DNA from: CAZGTQ01 sp964528575
Lineage (GTDB): Bacteria > Planctomycetota > UBA1135 > GCA-002686595
Assembly (NCBI GenBank): GCA_964528575.1
Contig: CAZGTQ010000045.1
Span: 1-23,160 of the forward strand
Direction of reading: 5' to 3'
DNA: 23,160 bases
Both the position numbers and the translations under genes were made by a program. Each line of letters starts with the position of its first letter. Position 1 is the stretch's first letter. The notes below the pieces were generated by a model. It made no database searches, was not told where the DNA came from, and was given only the letters and a program-made list of their open reading frames with translations. Shown piece by piece: positions 1-7,604 of this stretch.

Positions 1-53
1 TTCAGCGACAGGGAGGTGCCAGGTGCCGCACCTGGCACCTCCCTGTCGCTGAA
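1..53. repeat. Perfect 25-bp inverted repeat with 3-nt loop (REP-like palindrome)
   Basis: Bases 1-25 are the exact reverse complement of bases 29-53, with CCG between them. The inner part contains the motif GGTGCCAGGTG mirrored as CACCTGGCACC. It lies 64 bp beyond the stop of the minus-strand kinase fusion gene. It may extend no further, or the left window edge may cut a larger element. Palindromes of this kind are often dispersed REP-like repeats. It could also act as a bidirectional transcription stop, but no T-run follows it. The perfect symmetry is seen directly; the class is inferred. Confidence 0.85.
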
Positions 54-79
54 CGACAACAAGGTGTGCGACACCGTAT

Positions 80-103
80 CGCCGGCCGCACCCCCGGCCG
101 GCG
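80..103 (-). terminator. GC hairpin just downstream of the kinase fusion gene
   Basis: An 8-bp perfect stem (CGCCGGCC at 80-87 with GGCCGGCG at 96-103) and an 8-nt loop start 14 bases past the stop of the minus-strand gene ending at 118. No T-tract follows on the minus strand, so it is a weak intrinsic terminator candidate, with the position being the main support. Confidence 0.35.
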
Positions 104-117
104 CCGATCGAGACGCG

Positions 118-3100
118 TCAGCGCCAGTCGCCGAGCTGCTCGACGTAGGCCGCCGAGCCGTCGCGCAGCCAGCCGTCGAGTTGGGCCGGCTCCTTGAGCT
201 GCTGGCCGCGCTTGCGGTCGACCGCGGCGAAGGCGCACGAGACGCCCTCGAGCGCGCTCGCGTCGCCCCACAGGCGCTCGAACTGCGCGAGCGGAAAGAC
301 GTCCTCCTGGCCGAGGCCCCAGCGCTTCTTGACGTCCTTCAGCGTCACGTACGTCGGAAAGCGCGCGACGAAGGCGCGCACCGCCGCGCGGACGCGCTGC
401 GCGTCGCCGAGATCGGCGCGCGCGAGGCCCATGCTCGCGAGCAGCGCGTCGACGTCGATCCACGTCGAGAGCGTGTTGTAGTACGACAGCCGCCACTCGT
501 CTTCTTCGCGCGGGACCGCGAGGCTCTCGACGAGGCGCGGGCGGCCGTCGACGCGCGCGAGGCCGCCGCCGCGGTCCTCGACGCGGCGCGCGACCACCTC
601 GAACGTCAGGCACGCGCCCGAGTTCGCGTGGCGGCCGAGCAGCGCCGCGTCGACGTCGGCACCGAGCGTGTCGACGTTGTGCACGAAGAGCCAACGGAGC
701 GACGGCCGCTCGACGAAGAGGCGCGCGAGCGTGCCGCTGGAGAGCAGGTTCGGCACCTCGTACGCGTGGCCGACCGGGTGCAGACACTGGAGCGGCTCGT
801 TGTCGACGTAGTCCGACGCCTCGCCCGCGTGCTGCGCCCACGCGATCAGCGCCTCGTTCAGACTCTCGCGCACCTTCTGCGCCCGGTCGTCGAGCTTCTG
901 CTGCGCGAGCTCCTCCCACGCGAAGCGCAGGTCGCGCTCGGTCGGCACGAGCCGCAGGCCGACCGCGCGGCCGCGCGAGAGCAGGAGCGGACCCTCGTAC
1001 GCCAGCTTCGCCACCGCGCGCTCGATCGGCGCGTGCGTCAAGTAGCTCGTCGTGACGACGTGCGGGAGCGGCGCGCCGTGCTCGCGCGCGGCGCGGCGGC
1101 TCTTCGCCAGGTGCACGTCGAGGAACGTGCGGTACGCGCCCGCGAGCTTCGCGAACGGGTCGAGCGCCTTGACGACGCCCGCGCCGCGCGTCCAGCGACT
1201 GCCGGTGCCGCCGGCGAGCGTGACGACCGCGACGCGGCCTTCGCGCAGCTCCTCGGCGCCGCGCGCGCGGTGCTGGGCGAGCGAGCGCGCGTCGGTCGCG
1301 TCGAAGACGTCGCCCGGTCGGACGTCGTCGACGCGCGCGCTCGCCGCGAGCCGGTTCTGCGCGAGCCCGATGCGGCCGGCGCGCAGGTCGGCGCGGATCG
1401 CCTCGTGCGCGTCGCGGTCGAAACCGTGCTCGGCGAGCAGCGCGTCGAGGCGCGCAGCGGCGCTGGAGCGTTCGTGCGACGCGACGGCGCGCGCGACGGC
1501 GGGCGGCGCGTCGCAGAGCTCCGCGCGCGTGCCGTGCTCGTTCACCGCGAAGTCGTACACGACCGGCCGCATCGCGAACGGCACCGCGTCTTGCAGCTCG
1601 TCCGCCAGCGCGTCCATCGCGCTCTGCAGCCACGCGCACGCACGCTCGCGCTCGCGCGGCTCGAACCACAAGCCCATGCCGCCGCCGGCCATGCCGCCGA
1701 GCATCCAGAAGCCGAGGAACGCGTCGCCGAACGCCGCGCGCGTGCGTTCGACGAGCGTCTCGGTGAACGCGTTCGACGCCCACGGGACGATCGTGCGGAT
1801 CGGCCCGAAGAAGTTGCGCGTCGTCGCGGCGCCGAGCGCGCGCACGTCCGCCGCGCGCAGCGCCGCGAGCACGTCATCGAGCACCGAGAGGGCGTCGCGC
1901 CGCGCGCTCCACTCCGGCTCCGAGCGCAGCAGGTACGACTCGGTGACCATCTCGAGGATCGGCCCGACGTCCCGCGCCATGCCGCCATGCACGAGCACGA
2001 GGCTGCGGGTCAGCGCCTCCCGCGCCGCCGCGGGCACGCGGTCTTCGCCCAGCGCGACGTGCCGCGGGAGCAACCGGCCGCGGCTCACGCCGTGCTCGGG
2101 ATCGCCGGCGCGCGCGCGCTCGCCCTCGATCAGCTTGAAGCCCGGCCACAGGCCGCCGGAGTCCTGCCAGCCGCCGCCCGAGCCGCCGAGCCACTCGCCG
2201 AGGATCGCGCGCGCGGCGACGAGGCGCCGCTCGTCCTCTCGGAGCGTCCCGTCGAGCGCGTGCGTCTGCCCCGTCGCGCGCATGCACAGCGCGATGAGCG
2301 ACGCGAGCAGGTTCGTCGACACCGCGAGCCGCGAGCCCTTGGGGATGCCGCGCACGTGCGTCGTGAGCGCGAGCCCGCGACCCGGGCCGCACGTGCGCGC
2401 GAGCAGCTCCGCGAGGCTCGCGTCCGTTCCTTCGAGGCTCGGCGGCACGAGGCCCGCAGCGATCGTCGCGGCCTTCAGCAGGCCGAGGTGGTCGCGCGCG
2501 AAGTCGAACACCTCGCCGAGCTCCGCGATCTCGGCGCGCGCGCCGAGGTCGACGCTCTCGAGCCGCAGCACGGGCGCGTCGATGACGCGCAGCCACGTCT
2601 CGATCGGCGGCCGCGGCGCCGCGTCGCGCCCGCGCACGGCGAGGTCGATCGACGCGTTGAGGACCTTCGCTCCCTCGGGAAAATCCATGCCGAGGAAGAA
2701 GATGTCGCTCCACGCGCTGTGCGTGAGGTCCATGCGCACGGGCGTGCGCTCGCACAGCACGGGCGCGCCGGCGCCGAGCAGCTCGTCGCGCACGCGCAGC
2801 GGATGGTCGGCGACGCGCCCGACGGCGAACATCCAGCGGTTGCCTTCGGTCGAGCGCACGCTCGCGCGCACCTGGTCGGCGAGCGTCTGGAATCCGAGGC
2901 CGTGGTAGGCGGCGGCGAGCGCGCTCGAGAGCGCGGCGTTCGGGCCGTCCGCACGCTCGCGCTCGAGCAAGACGTCGAGCGCCTCGTCGAAGCGCCGGTC
3001 GAACAGCGCCAGCGCCGCGTCGAACGGGATCCGGCCGCGCGCGGGCGCGCGCTCGGGCAGCCAGAACCGGTGCAACGCCCAGAGGAAGAGGAGCGCGCGG

Positions 3101-3258
3101 ACGCGCTCGTACAGGTTCGTGCTCTCGCGGCGGAACGCGTCGAGGGATGCGCATTCGGCGCGCAGCTCGTCGAGCGAGGCGCCGCGCGCGACGTGGTCGA
3201 GCGAGCGGTCGCGTTCGGCGGGAGCGGTCGCGGTGACGATCGCGACGAGACGGCTCAT
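118..3258 (-). CDS. Bifunctional GHMP sugar kinase / UDPGP-family sugar-1-phosphate nucleotidyltransferase
   Basis: A 1046-residue fusion. Residues 1-140 are helical and unrecognised. A GHMP kinase follows: motif 1 around 172-206 (TPVRMDL, then LNASIDL), the phosphate-binding loop variant PKGSRLAVSTN at 306-316, a GGGWQDSGG stretch at 361-369 like the fucokinase GGGWQDQ motif, and motif 3 GGMAGGGMGLWF at 521-532. Residues 675-1046 form a UDPGP-type nucleotidyltransferase: LAGGTGSRWT at 681-690, a candidate lysine K697, and VHNVDTLGA at 859-867, comparable to the N-x-D-N-L-G signature of UDP-sugar pyrophosphorylases. Expected role: phosphorylate a free sugar at C1, then form the NDP-sugar in one cytoplasmic polypeptide. 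The sugar is unknown. Its ATG overlaps the upstream methyltransferase stop (ATGA), so translation is probably coupled. The start follows from this overlap. Confidence 0.85.
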   Translation of the reverse strand: MSRLVAIVTATAPAERDRSLDHVARGASLDELRAECASLDAFRRESTNLYERVRALLFLWALHRFWLPERAPARGRIPFDAALALFDRRFDEALDVLLERERADGPNAALSSALAAAYHGLGFQTLADQVRASVRSTEGNRWMFAVGRVADHPLRVRDELLGAGAPVLCERTPVRMDLTHSAWSDIFFLGMDFPEGAKVLNASIDLAVRGRDAAPRPPIETWLRVIDAPVLRLESVDLGARAEIAELGEVFDFARDHLGLLKAATIAAGLVPPSLEGTDASLAELLARTCGPGRGLALTTHVRGIPKGSRLAVSTNLLASLIALCMRATGQTHALDGTLREDERRLVAARAILGEWLGGSGGGWQDSGGLWPGFKLIEGERARAGDPEHGVSRGRLLPRHVALGEDRVPAAAREALTRSLVLVHGGMARDVGPILEMVTESYLLRSEPEWSARRDALSVLDDVLAALRAADVRALGAATTRNFFGPIRTIVPWASNAFTETLVERTRAAFGDAFLGFWMLGGMAGGGMGLWFEPRERERACAWLQSAMDALADELQDAVPFAMRPVVYDFAVNEHGTRAELCDAPPAVARAVASHERSSAAARLDALLAEHGFDRDAHEAIRADLRAGRIGLAQNRLAASARVDDVRPGDVFDATDARSLAQHRARGAEELREGRVAVVTLAGGTGSRWTRGAGVVKALDPFAKLAGAYRTFLDVHLAKSRRAAREHGAPLPHVVTTSYLTHAPIERAVAKLAYEGPLLLSRGRAVGLRLVPTERDLRFAWEELAQQKLDDRAQKVRESLNEALIAWAQHAGEASDYVDNEPLQCLHPVGHAYEVPNLLSSGTLARLFVERPSLRWLFVHNVDTLGADVDAALLGRHANSGACLTFEVVARRVEDRGGGLARVDGRPRLVESLAVPREEDEWRLSYYNTLSTWIDVDALLASMGLARADLGDAQRVRAAVRAFVARFPTYVTLKDVKKRWGLGQEDVFPLAQFERLWGDASALEGVSCAFAAVDRKRGQQLKEPAQLDGWLRDGSAAYVEQLGDWR

Positions 3259-4040
3259 CGCGGCCGGCGGCCCCAAGCCGTGACGGTGAGCGCTTCGCGC
3301 CACGCGAAGCCGGGCGTCGTCTGGAGCGCGAAGAAGCGCTCGAGCTCGACGCGCGTCGCGGCGCCGGATTCGACGACGAGCGGCGCGACGTCGGGGAACG
3401 CGAGCTCGTGCGGCGACTCGTCTCCGGCGGCGAACGAGAACACGCGGCCGATCGCGCGCACGTCCTCGAAGCCGAGCGCGCGCAGGCGCGCGAACAGTCG
3501 GCGGCCGTACTCGGGGTCGAGGCCGCGCTCGCGCAGGCACGCGAAGATCGCGCGGGAGACGCGCTCGTACAGCTCGCGCTCGGACGCCGGCACGTCGGGG
3601 TCGGCGCCGTCGGTCGCGACGTCGGGCTCCTCGAGGACGAGCCAGCCGCCGGGGCGCACCGCGCGGGCGAGCGAGCGCAGCGCGTCGTCGCGGCCGGGCA
3701 CGTGGACGAGCACGTCGCGCGCGTGGACGAGGTCGAAAGCGGCTTCCTCGAGCGGATCGGCGGCCACGTCGTGCTCGAGCACCGTCAGACTCGGACGCGC
3801 GAGCGCCGCGAGCAGATCGACGCGCGTGTCGGTCGCGACGACCGCGCCGCTCGGGCCGACCCGCTCGCACAGCCAAGCCGCGAGCGAGCCGCTCCCCGCG
3901 CCGACCTCGAGGCAGCGCCAGCCGCGCGCGACCCCGATCGTCTCGAAGCACGCGATGCTGCCGGGGTCCTGGAGCCGTTCCTTGATCCGCAGACGCCGGA
4001 GCGCGGCGTCGCGGTCGGCGTCGAGCAGGTAGTCCGCCAT
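3255..4040 (-). CDS. Class I SAM-dependent methyltransferase
   Basis: A 261-residue protein with a Rossmann-type methyltransferase core. Motif I is LEVGAGSGSLAAWL at about 44-57; an acidic residue ends strand 2 (VVATDTR, D71); motif IV/post-I is DLVHARDVLVHVPG at about 103-116; then AVRPGGWLVLEEPD at 127-140, typical of the ubiE/arsenite-type Methyltransf_11/25 group. The C-terminal half probably forms the substrate lid and gives no clue to the substrate. Its stop overlaps the start of the sugar kinase fusion by 4 bp, suggesting joint expression and perhaps methylation of a sugar or lipid made in the same pathway (inference). A TACGCT box lies 7 nt before the ATG and no Shine-Dalgarno site is visible, so it may have its own promoter and a leaderless transcript despite the co-directional upstream genes. 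Confidence 0.88.
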   Translation of the reverse strand: MADYLLDADRDAALRRLRIKERLQDPGSIACFETIGVARGWRCLEVGAGSGSLAAWLCERVGPSGAVVATDTRVDLLAALARPSLTVLEHDVAADPLEEAAFDLVHARDVLVHVPGRDDALRSLARAVRPGGWLVLEEPDVATDGADPDVPASERELYERVSRAIFACLRERGLDPEYGRRLFARLRALGFEDVRAIGRVFSFAAGDESPHELAFPDVAPLVVESGAATRVELERFFALQTTPGFAWREALTVTAWGRRPR

Positions 4041-4047
4041 CGCGGCC

Positions 4048-4053
4048 AGCGTA
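4048..4053 (-). promoter_or_regulatory. TACGCT -10-like box before the methyltransferase
   Basis: On the minus strand TACGCT sits 7 nt upstream of the ATG at 4040, inside the 78-bp gap after the membrane protein gene. The same hexamer occurs at similar distance before other genes here (6486, 13210). If it is a sigma-70 -10 element, transcription would begin at or next to the start codon. Confidence 0.4.
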
Positions 4054-4118
4054 CGTCGTGCCAGGATGCGCGCCCACGTTCGAGCCGGCGCCGCTCTCCC
4101 GCTCCGGTCCGAGAGCGC

Positions 4119-5570
4119 TCACCCCGCCGCGCGCAGCCGCCGGTCGCCGCTCCACTCGACGAGCACGAGCAGCGCCGTCGCCGCGAGCCCCGCGCCGATC
4201 GTGCCGATCCAGTGCTCCGCGAGGACCGCGACGACGGCCAGCGCGATCGCGACGACCATGAGGCCGCCGCCCCAGTCCATGTCGGCGTGCGCCTCGTCGG
4301 GCGGGACGGAGAGCGGCTGCGCCGTCACGCACGTCGGGTAGAGCAGGCGCATCACGAAGAGCGTGACGAAACCGCCCGGGAGCGCGATGCGCAGCGCGAA
4401 GCCCAGGTCGCTCTGCTGCCACGCGAGCAAGCCGAGCACGAGGTACAGCGGAACGAGGAAGCGCACCGCGAGCGCCTTGAGCGTGCCGTTCGCGATCGCT
4501 TGCGGCGAGACCGGCGCGGTCGCGAGCAGCCAGCCCGCTCGCCACGAAGCGCTGACCGGGATCTGCGAGAGCAGGACGGGCAGGTAGATGCCCGGCGTGA
4601 ACAGGAGCAGCGCGAGCAGGCCGTCGCGCTTCGCTCCCGGCTCGCCGAGGACCGCGATCGCGAGGAACGCGAGCGGGATGCCGATGAGGGGCACGGTGCG
4701 CAGGACGACCTCGCGCTCGCGCGGCAGCGCGTCGTACGCGAGGTCGAAGGGCGCGCGCTCGTCCGCGCGCAGCCACCAGCGCGTCGCGAACGCGCGCACC
4801 GGCAGCAGGAGGAGCTCGAGCCAGCCGGGGCGCGCGCTGGCGAAGCGCGGCGCGGGCGGCGGGATCGCGGCGAGCACGGCGAGCGCGGCGAGCGATGCTC
4901 CGATCGGGAGGAGCGCGGCGGCGAGGCTCGCTCCCGCGGCGTGCGGCGCCGCGAACCACGCGGGCGGGAACAGGCGCAGCATGGGCGCGTCCGCGAAGCT
5001 CTCGACGCGCAGCAGGACGGGCACGTAGCGCATGCCCGCGACGAGGCCGACGACGACTCCGACGACGAGCACGGTCTGCACGAGCAGGAGCACGGGCTCG
5101 GCGCGGCCGCCGAAGAACGCCTGCACCGTCAGCAGTGCCGCGGCGAGCGCGAGCACGACGCCGAGGCCCTCGGCGACGAGCGCGAGGCGCGCCAGGAGGC
5201 CCACGTCGGTGGCGAGCAACGCGGCTGGGACGAGCCCGCCGAGCGCGAGCCCGCCGAGGACGACGAGCAGGTGCGCTGTGCGCGCGAGCTTCAGCTCGAT
5301 CGGCCGCACGGGGAGCGAGCCGACCCACGTCGCGGCGGGATCGGCGCGCAGCAGGTAGCCGAGCTCGCCGATCAGCGGGATCGCGACCATCGCCGCGACG
5401 ATCGAGAACGCGAGCGTGGCGTACGCGAACGGCGGCAGCTCGCCGCGCACGAGGCCGCACGCGACCGCCGCGACGAGCCCCTGGCTCAGCCACGCGGCGA
5501 CCGGGACGCCGCCGCCGGGGCCGCGCGACGCGAGGCGCGCGCGCAACAGGACCAGCACGCGATGGCGCAT
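4119..5570 (-). CDS. ABC-2-type exporter-like polytopic membrane protein
   Basis: A 483-residue, strongly hydrophobic protein with roughly a dozen predicted membrane segments. Two related stretches occur: LPVRPIELKLARTAHLLVVL near residue 90 and TAPVSPQAIANGTLKALAVR near residue 340. Short P-V-S/R-P segments followed by a helix entering the membrane are typical of ABC-2 permease subunits, and their presence in both halves suggests an internal duplication. No ATPase gene is adjacent, so a partner must be encoded elsewhere or the protein acts differently. It starts 12 bp after the stop of the thioredoxin gene and is probably cotranscribed with it. Substrate unknown. Confidence is high that this is a real inner-membrane protein and moderate for the ABC-2 assignment. 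Confidence 0.7.
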   Translation of the reverse strand: MRHRVLVLLRARLASRGPGGGVPVAAWLSQGLVAAVACGLVRGELPPFAYATLAFSIVAAMVAIPLIGELGYLLRADPAATWVGSLPVRPIELKLARTAHLLVVLGGLALGGLVPAALLATDVGLLARLALVAEGLGVVLALAAALLTVQAFFGGRAEPVLLLVQTVLVVGVVVGLVAGMRYVPVLLRVESFADAPMLRLFPPAWFAAPHAAGASLAAALLPIGASLAALAVLAAIPPPAPRFASARPGWLELLLLPVRAFATRWWLRADERAPFDLAYDALPREREVVLRTVPLIGIPLAFLAIAVLGEPGAKRDGLLALLLFTPGIYLPVLLSQIPVSASWRAGWLLATAPVSPQAIANGTLKALAVRFLVPLYLVLGLLAWQQSDLGFALRIALPGGFVTLFVMRLLYPTCVTAQPLSVPPDEAHADMDWGGGLMVVAIALAVVAVLAEHWIGTIGAGLAATALLVLVEWSGDRRLRAAG

Positions 5571-5582
5571 CGGCGCGCGCGC

Positions 5583-6452
5583 TCAGACGAGCAGCAGCAT
5601 CTGCAGGCGCTGGCGGAACTCGAGCGTCAGCGGATCCTCGTCGCCGAGCATCTCGAAGACCTCGATCATCGCCTTGCGTGCGGCGTCGTCCTCGAAACCG
5701 CGGTCGCGCTTGACGACCTCGAGCAGGTGCTCGAGGCCCTCCTCGCGCCTCCCGCTCGCGATGAGCGAGCGCCCCAGCCCGATGCGCGCACCGTGGTCGT
5801 CCTGGTTCGCGCTCACCGCCGCCTCGAGCTCGGCGACGTCGCCCGCCTGCTCGGCCATCGCGAGCGCGGCCTCGACGGCGCGTGCCGCGTCGGTGGCGCG
5901 CGCTTGTTCGCTCAGCTTGTCGAAGACCTTGCGCGCTTCGGGCGCGCGCCCGGCGTCGACGAGCATGCGCGCGAGCTCCGTCCGCGCGTCGGCATGGTCG
6001 GGCTCGGTGCGCAAGAAGCCGCGCAGCAGCTCGATCGCGTCGCCGACGCGTCCCTCGGCCGCGAGCGCCTTCGCCTCGCTCAGCGCCGGCGGCTCCGGCG
6101 GCGTCGCCGCGCCCGGCGCGATGCGCTCGAGGAACGCCTTGACCTCCGCCGCCGGCAGGTTGCCGCTGAAGCCGTCGACCGGCCGGCCGCCGACGATCGC
6201 GACCACCGTCGGGATGCCCTGGATCTGGAACGCCTGGGCGAGCTCGGGGTTCGCGTCGGTGTCGACCTTCGCGAGCACGAACGAGCCCTTGCCCTCGTTC
6301 GCGAAGCGCTCGAGCACCGGCCCGAGCGCCTTGCAGGGCCCGCACCAGGTCGCCCAGAAGTCGACGACGACGGGAACGGTGCGGGAGCGCTCGACGACCT
6401 CGGCGGCGAAGTTGCGGACGTCGACGTCGATGATCCAAGGGGATTTGGCCAT
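5583..6452 (-). CDS. Thioredoxin-TPR protein (CnoX/YbbN-like)
   Basis: A 289-residue protein. Residues 1-110 form a thioredoxin fold with the intact redox motif WCGPCK (C37, C40) and the cis-proline loop GIPTV (P81). Residues from about 115 to 289 are helical, TPR-like repeats (for example AEGRVGDAIELLRGFL, AGRAPEARKVFDKL, ASGRREEGLEHLLEVV). This architecture matches CnoX (YbbN), a holdase chaperone that protects proteins from oxidation and hands them to GroEL; unlike the E. coli form, both cysteines are kept, as in active thioredoxins. No signal peptide, so cytoplasmic. ATG at 6452 is the first plausible start at the edge of the conserved fold. No Shine-Dalgarno site is seen; a TATCAT box lies 7 nt upstream. 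It heads the minus-strand run and is divergent from the alpha/beta hydrolase gene. Confidence 0.9.
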   Translation of the reverse strand: MAKSPWIIDVDVRNFAAEVVERSRTVPVVVDFWATWCGPCKALGPVLERFANEGKGSFVLAKVDTDANPELAQAFQIQGIPTVVAIVGGRPVDGFSGNLPAAEVKAFLERIAPGAATPPEPPALSEAKALAAEGRVGDAIELLRGFLRTEPDHADARTELARMLVDAGRAPEARKVFDKLSEQARATDAARAVEAALAMAEQAGDVAELEAAVSANQDDHGARIGLGRSLIASGRREEGLEHLLEVVKRDRGFEDDAARKAMIEVFEMLGDEDPLTLEFRQRLQMLLLV

Positions 6453-6459
6453 GGCTGGG

Positions 6460-6465
6460 ATGATA
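6460..6465 (-). promoter_or_regulatory. TATCAT -10-like box before the thioredoxin gene
   Basis: On the minus strand TATCAT ends 7 nt before the ATG at 6452, within the 48-bp divergent spacer. No Shine-Dalgarno sequence lies between it and the start, consistent with a leaderless transcript. Confidence 0.4.
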
Positions 6466-6485
6466 CGGGATCGCTCGAGCCGTCT

Positions 6486-6491
6486 TACGCT
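6486..6491 (+). promoter_or_regulatory. TACGCT -10-like box before the alpha/beta hydrolase
   Basis: TACGCT lies 9 nt before the ATG at 6501 in the same 48-bp divergent spacer. With so short a distance the mRNA would have almost no 5' leader, and none of the intervening bases resemble a Shine-Dalgarno site. Confidence 0.4.
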
Positions 6492-6500
6492 ACCGCGGCG

Positions 6501-7154
6501 ATGGAGGTGACGATCCAGGGGCCCGCGGGTCGGCTCGAGGCGCTGTTCGACCCGTTGGAGGGCGCGGCCGCGGCCGCCGTCGTGTGTCACCCGCACCCGC
6601 TGCACGGCGGCACGATGCACAACACCGTGGTGTTCCGCACGGCGCGAGCGTTGCGGAGCGCGGGTGTGGCGACGCTGCGCTTCAATTTCCGCGGCGTCGG
6701 GGCGAGCGAGGGGACGGCGGGACGCCGAACGTCGACACCGGCGCAGCACGACGGCGCCGGCGGCGAGGAGGACGCGGCCGCCGCGCTCGACTGGCTCGCG
6801 GAGCGCTGCCCCGGCGCGGCGCCGTGGGCCGCCGGCTACTCGTTCGGCGCGCGCACGGTCGCCGCGCTGGCGCTGCGCGACGCGCGCATCGAGCGGCTGA
6901 TCTGCGTCGCGCTCCCTTCGACGCTGCTCGGCGATCTCGCGCTCGAGCGCGTCGCGGCGCCGGGCTACTTGCTCTTCGCCGGCGAGGATCGCTTCGGCAC
7001 GCTCGCGACGTTGCGCGCGGCGCGGCCCGAGCTGCCGCCGTCGCTCGAGCTCGACGAGATCGAGGGCACCGACCACTTCTTCCGCAACAGGACCCCCGAG
7101 CTCGAGGCGCGCGTTCGCGCGTGGGCCGAGCGGGCGCTGGAGCCGAGCCGATGA
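6501..7154 (+). CDS. Alpha/beta-fold hydrolase (COG2945-like)
   Basis: A 217-residue protein resembling the compact predicted alpha/beta hydrolases of the COG2945 type. Seen: HPHPLHGGTMHNTVV at 30-44 and LRFNFRGVGASEG at 59-71 (conserved oxyanion/loop regions), the nucleophile elbow GYSFGA (S114), a candidate acid D163 in AGEDRF and the catalytic histidine H192 in GTDHFF. Compared with the usual family pattern S-E-G-x-x-D-x-G-x-G-E there is an insertion of about nine residues (around TAGRRTSTPAQ, 72-82). The substrate is unknown; family members act on esters or acyl compounds. Its stop overlaps the next start (ATGA), so it is translationally coupled to an acyl-CoA thioesterase, consistent with a shared role in acyl-ester turnover (inference). 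Confidence 0.85.
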   Translation: MEVTIQGPAGRLEALFDPLEGAAAAAVVCHPHPLHGGTMHNTVVFRTARALRSAGVATLRFNFRGVGASEGTAGRRTSTPAQHDGAGGEEDAAAALDWLAERCPGAAPWAAGYSFGARTVAALALRDARIERLICVALPSTLLGDLALERVAAPGYLLFAGEDRFGTLATLRAARPELPPSLELDEIEGTDHFFRNRTPELEARVRAWAERALEPSR

Positions 7155-7570
7155 GCGCGACCTCCGAGGAGCCGAGCTACCCCGCGGACCAGATGCCCGT
7201 GATCCGCCGGCTGATGATGCCGCGCGACACGAACGCGGTCGGCAGCATCTTCGGCGGCGTGATCCTCTCGGAGATCGACCTCGCGGCCGCGATCGAGGCG
7301 CACCGCCACCATCCCGGCCGCGTGGTCACCGTCGCGATGGACAAGATCGAATTCCACCGCCCGGTCTACGTCGGCGACCTCGTCTCGTTCTTCGCGACGA
7401 CGCTCCGCCTCGGCCGCACCTCGATCACGGTCAAGGTGAGCGTCTGGGCCGACCGCCGCTTCATGAGCGGCGAGCGCGTCCACGTCACCGAGGCGCAGGT
7501 GACGATGGTCGCGGTCGACGAAGAGTGGAACAAGGTCCCGGTGCAGCCGGCCCCGCCGCGGGAGCCCTGA
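7151..7570 (+). CDS. Acyl-CoA thioesterase, YciA-like hot-dog fold
   Basis: A 139-residue single hot-dog domain. The pattern PRDTNAVGSIFGGVILSEID (residues 24-43) contains the D-x-N-x-x-G-x-I-F-G-G signature and catalytic-type acidic residue D43 of acyl-CoA hydrolases. VVTVAMDKIEFHRPVYVGD (58-76) is the conserved second half. Length matches YciA/BACH single-domain enzymes, which form trimers of dimers in the cytosol and hydrolyse acyl-CoA to free acid and CoA. ATG at 7151 overlaps the hydrolase stop and is the only start consistent with family length. The chain-length preference cannot be read from the sequence. Confidence 0.9.
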   Translation: MSATSEEPSYPADQMPVIRRLMMPRDTNAVGSIFGGVILSEIDLAAAIEAHRHHPGRVVTVAMDKIEFHRPVYVGDLVSFFATTLRLGRTSITVKVSVWADRRFMSGERVHVTEAQVTMVAVDEEWNKVPVQPAPPREP

Positions 7571-7604
7571 CGGGCGAGCGGGGCTCGGCGATCGTCGGGC
7601 GCCC

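Noticed and set aside
16..4032. Very long plus-strand open frame opposite the kinase fusion and methyltransferase
   Set aside because: Its translation is almost only R, A, E, V and D without domains, and it mirrors the codon bias of the real minus-strand genes. High GC makes such antisense frames open by chance. The same applies to the long frames at 3408-6500 (+), 15606-17078 (-) and 18710-20464 (+).
3259..6438. Minus-strand frame continuous with the kinase fusion upstream to 6438
   Set aside because: It crosses the methyltransferase, membrane protein and thioredoxin genes in the wrong frame; the sequence before MSRLVAIV is low-complexity R/A-rich. The true start is the ATG at 3258.
7571..7604. 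Small hairpin CGAGC/GCTCG between the thioesterase and the hybrid kinase
   Set aside because: Only a 5-bp stem with no T-run; too weak to call a terminator in such GC-rich DNA.
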